From Chloroflexia bacterium (lineage in GTDB: Bacteria; Chloroflexota; Chloroflexia; Thermomicrobiales; UBA6265): DNA of 6,635 nucleotides. Below, piece by piece: positions 6,091 to 6,635 of the stretch. The position numbers and the translations under genes were made by a program. Below the pieces are notes generated by a model that searched no databases, was not told where the DNA came from, and worked only from the letters and a program-made list of their open reading frames with translations. The DNA is taken from positions 1 to 6,635 of the forward strand of contig JACCUV010000240.1 of the NCBI GenBank assembly GCA_013698495.1, written 5' to 3'. Positions within the stretch are counted from its first letter, which is position 1, and every line of letters starts with the position of its first letter.

Positions 6091-6146
6091 GTGGGATCAA
6101 ACGTGGGCCTGCGCCCGCGTTTCGTGTTGTTCCGGGAACGACCCAC
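6091..6146 (+). promoter_or_regulatory. Potential three-way-junction structure in the nusA leader
   Basis: Stem P1 pairs GTGGG (6091-6095) with CCCAC (6142-6146). It encloses P2, a 10-bp stem AAACGTGGGC/GCCCGCGTTT (6099-6108 with 6113-6122, one G-U pair, loop CTGC), and P3, GTTC/GAAC (6129-6132 with 6136-6139). A further stem GCAAA/TTTGC (6153-6157 with 6176-6180) lies between this and the Shine-Dalgarno. P2 is followed by a moderately T-rich stretch, so it might also act as a weak attenuator. Pairing is read by eye; it matches no riboswitch class I recognise. Confidence 0.4.
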
Positions 6147-6206
6147 TCGATTGCAAAACCCCAGGCGCCGATCTCTTTGCTTATTCAACTTCAGGAGGTG
6201 CGCGGG

Positions 6207-6596
6207 ATGAAGAGCGATCTCTACACCGCGATCGCCCAGATTGCCGCTGAACGCGGCATTCCACGCGAGGCCGTGCTGCAATCCATTCAGCAGGCGCTGA
6301 CATCGGTCTACAAGAAATCAACCGGCTCCGACGAAGAAGTCGTGGTCGAACTCGATCAGGCGACTGGCGAAATGCAGGTCGTGGTGGTCAAGACCATCGT
6401 CGAGTCTGTGACGGACCCTGACACCGAGATAAACGTTGCGGATGCACACGAGTATTCGGCCGCGCCGGTCGTCGGCGACGTCGTCAAGATTCCCCGCGCG
6501 CCGGAGAACTTCGGACGTATCGCCGCTCAAACCGTGAAACAGGTCGTCCAGACCCGCATTCGCGACTACGAGCGCGAAAGCGTTTTGAAGGAGTAG
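6207..6596 (+). CDS. nusA: Transcription factor NusA, N-terminal domain (reading frame interrupted)
   Basis: 129 codons from ATG at 6207 to TAG at 6594-6596. NusA binds RNA polymerase through this N-terminal domain and modulates pausing, termination and antitermination; the full protein (usually well over 300 residues) adds S1 and two KH RNA-binding domains. Family signs are MKSDLYTAIAQIAAERGIPREAV-like helices, YKK (35-37), the conserved TDPDTEI turn (69-75), GDVV (90-93) and the hallmark NFGRIAAQTVKQVVQ (101-115) with RDYER following. AGGAGGTG at 6193-6200 fixes the start; an in-frame extension to 6060 has no ribosome binding site and covers leader structure. The stop comes just before the S1 domain should begin, which is abnormal for an essential protein. 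A true NusA-NTD-only protein is possible, but frame continuity past the stop suggests a broken or mis-sequenced full gene. Confidence 0.88.
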   Translation: MKSDLYTAIAQIAAERGIPREAVLQSIQQALTSVYKKSTGSDEEVVVELDQATGEMQVVVVKTIVESVTDPDTEINVADAHEYSAAPVVGDVVKIPRAPENFGRIAAQTVKQVVQTRIRDYERESVLKE

Positions 6597-6635
6597 CAGG
6601 ACTTGGTTTTTTAATTTCTGAGCGGTGTTGTGAAG
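6597..6635 (+). pseudogene. nusA: Apparent in-frame continuation of nusA beyond the stop
   Basis: After TAG (6594-6596) the same frame reads QDLVF, a TAA at 6612-6614, then FLSGVVK to the window edge. From memory of E. coli NusA this aligns without gaps to the REHEGEIITGVVKK segment, with the TAG at an aromatic position, TTT at the conserved Gly and TAA at the conserved Glu of the GE pair. This looks like the beginning of the S1 domain carrying two nonsense codons, caused by error or decay. Confidence 0.55.

Larger units (their letters stand above)
5798..6206. other. Divergent control region between the SH3b/tyrA pair and nusA
   Basis: 409 bp without a credible gene. In order it holds the long minus-strand leader of the SH3b gene, including two self-complementary GGCGCC blocks (5835-5840 and 5853-5858) that can pair with each other; a 21-bp tandem repeat (5918-5962); a minus-strand extended -10 promoter (6003-6011); a plus-strand promoter (6041-6069); and a structured nusA leader (about 6076-6206). 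The two predicted start points, near 5996 and 6076, are about 80 bp apart and back to back. rimP, which often precedes nusA, is absent here. Confidence 0.7.

Noticed and set aside
6099..6122. The 10-bp nusA leader hairpin P2 read as a classical intrinsic terminator.
   Set aside because: Only three consecutive Ts follow, broken by G and C; at most a weak attenuator, so it is reported as leader structure.
6060..6206. In-frame N-terminal extension of nusA starting at 6060.
   Set aside because: No ribosome binding site, it would begin at the predicted -10 region, and family NusA proteins begin at the MKSDLYTAIAQ-like sequence after the strong AGGAGGTG.

Overview
The window looks like a GC-rich chromosomal segment from a free-living bacterium, most likely Chloroflexota of the Thermomicrobia/Sphaerobacter kind. 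Three things suggest this: a secreted protein with an AVA|QDATPPP-type signal-peptide junction, the style of the NusA N-terminus, and a small proline-rich two-helix membrane protein of a kind I associate with that group. This placement is inferred from protein style, not measured. No mobile element, CRISPR array, rRNA or tRNA is visible, and I see no undescribed multi-gene system. The new material is mostly regulatory or concerns sequence integrity.

Left block (1-3549, all minus strand, read right to left): a two-helix membrane protein (3549-3091), a Nudix-fold protein with a degenerate catalytic box and a long acidic tail (3055-2309), the excision-repair helicase gene uvrB (2260-245), and the start of a secreted protein that runs off the left edge (190-1). 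Gaps are 35, 48 and 54 bp and each gene has a Shine-Dalgarno, so they may be co-transcribed. uvrB also appears to have its own promoter inside and just after the Nudix gene. A near-consensus LexA/SOS box (GAAC-N4-GTTC) overlaps the -35 position, which suggests DNA-damage induction of uvrB.

Middle (3550-4161): a short divergent intergenic region with a perfect 7-bp dyad, then an unrecognised plus-strand gene (162 codons from a GTG start). It ends one base away from the convergent tyrA stop.

Right block: a minus-strand pair made of a membrane-anchored SH3b-domain protein (5797-5207) and prephenate dehydrogenase tyrA (5182-4163), 24 bp apart. Upstream lies a 409-bp divergent control region. It holds an extended -10 promoter for the minus pair, two tandem copies of a 21-bp repeat in that pair's leader, a good sigma-70-type promoter facing right, and a potentially three-way-junction leader RNA in front of nusA.

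nusA (6207 onward) has a strong Shine-Dalgarno but is interrupted by TAG at codon 130 and TAA six codons later. NusA-like reading continues in the same frame beyond both stops. An essential gene broken this way at the window edge points to a base-calling or assembly error as the first explanation, with a real truncation as the alternative.
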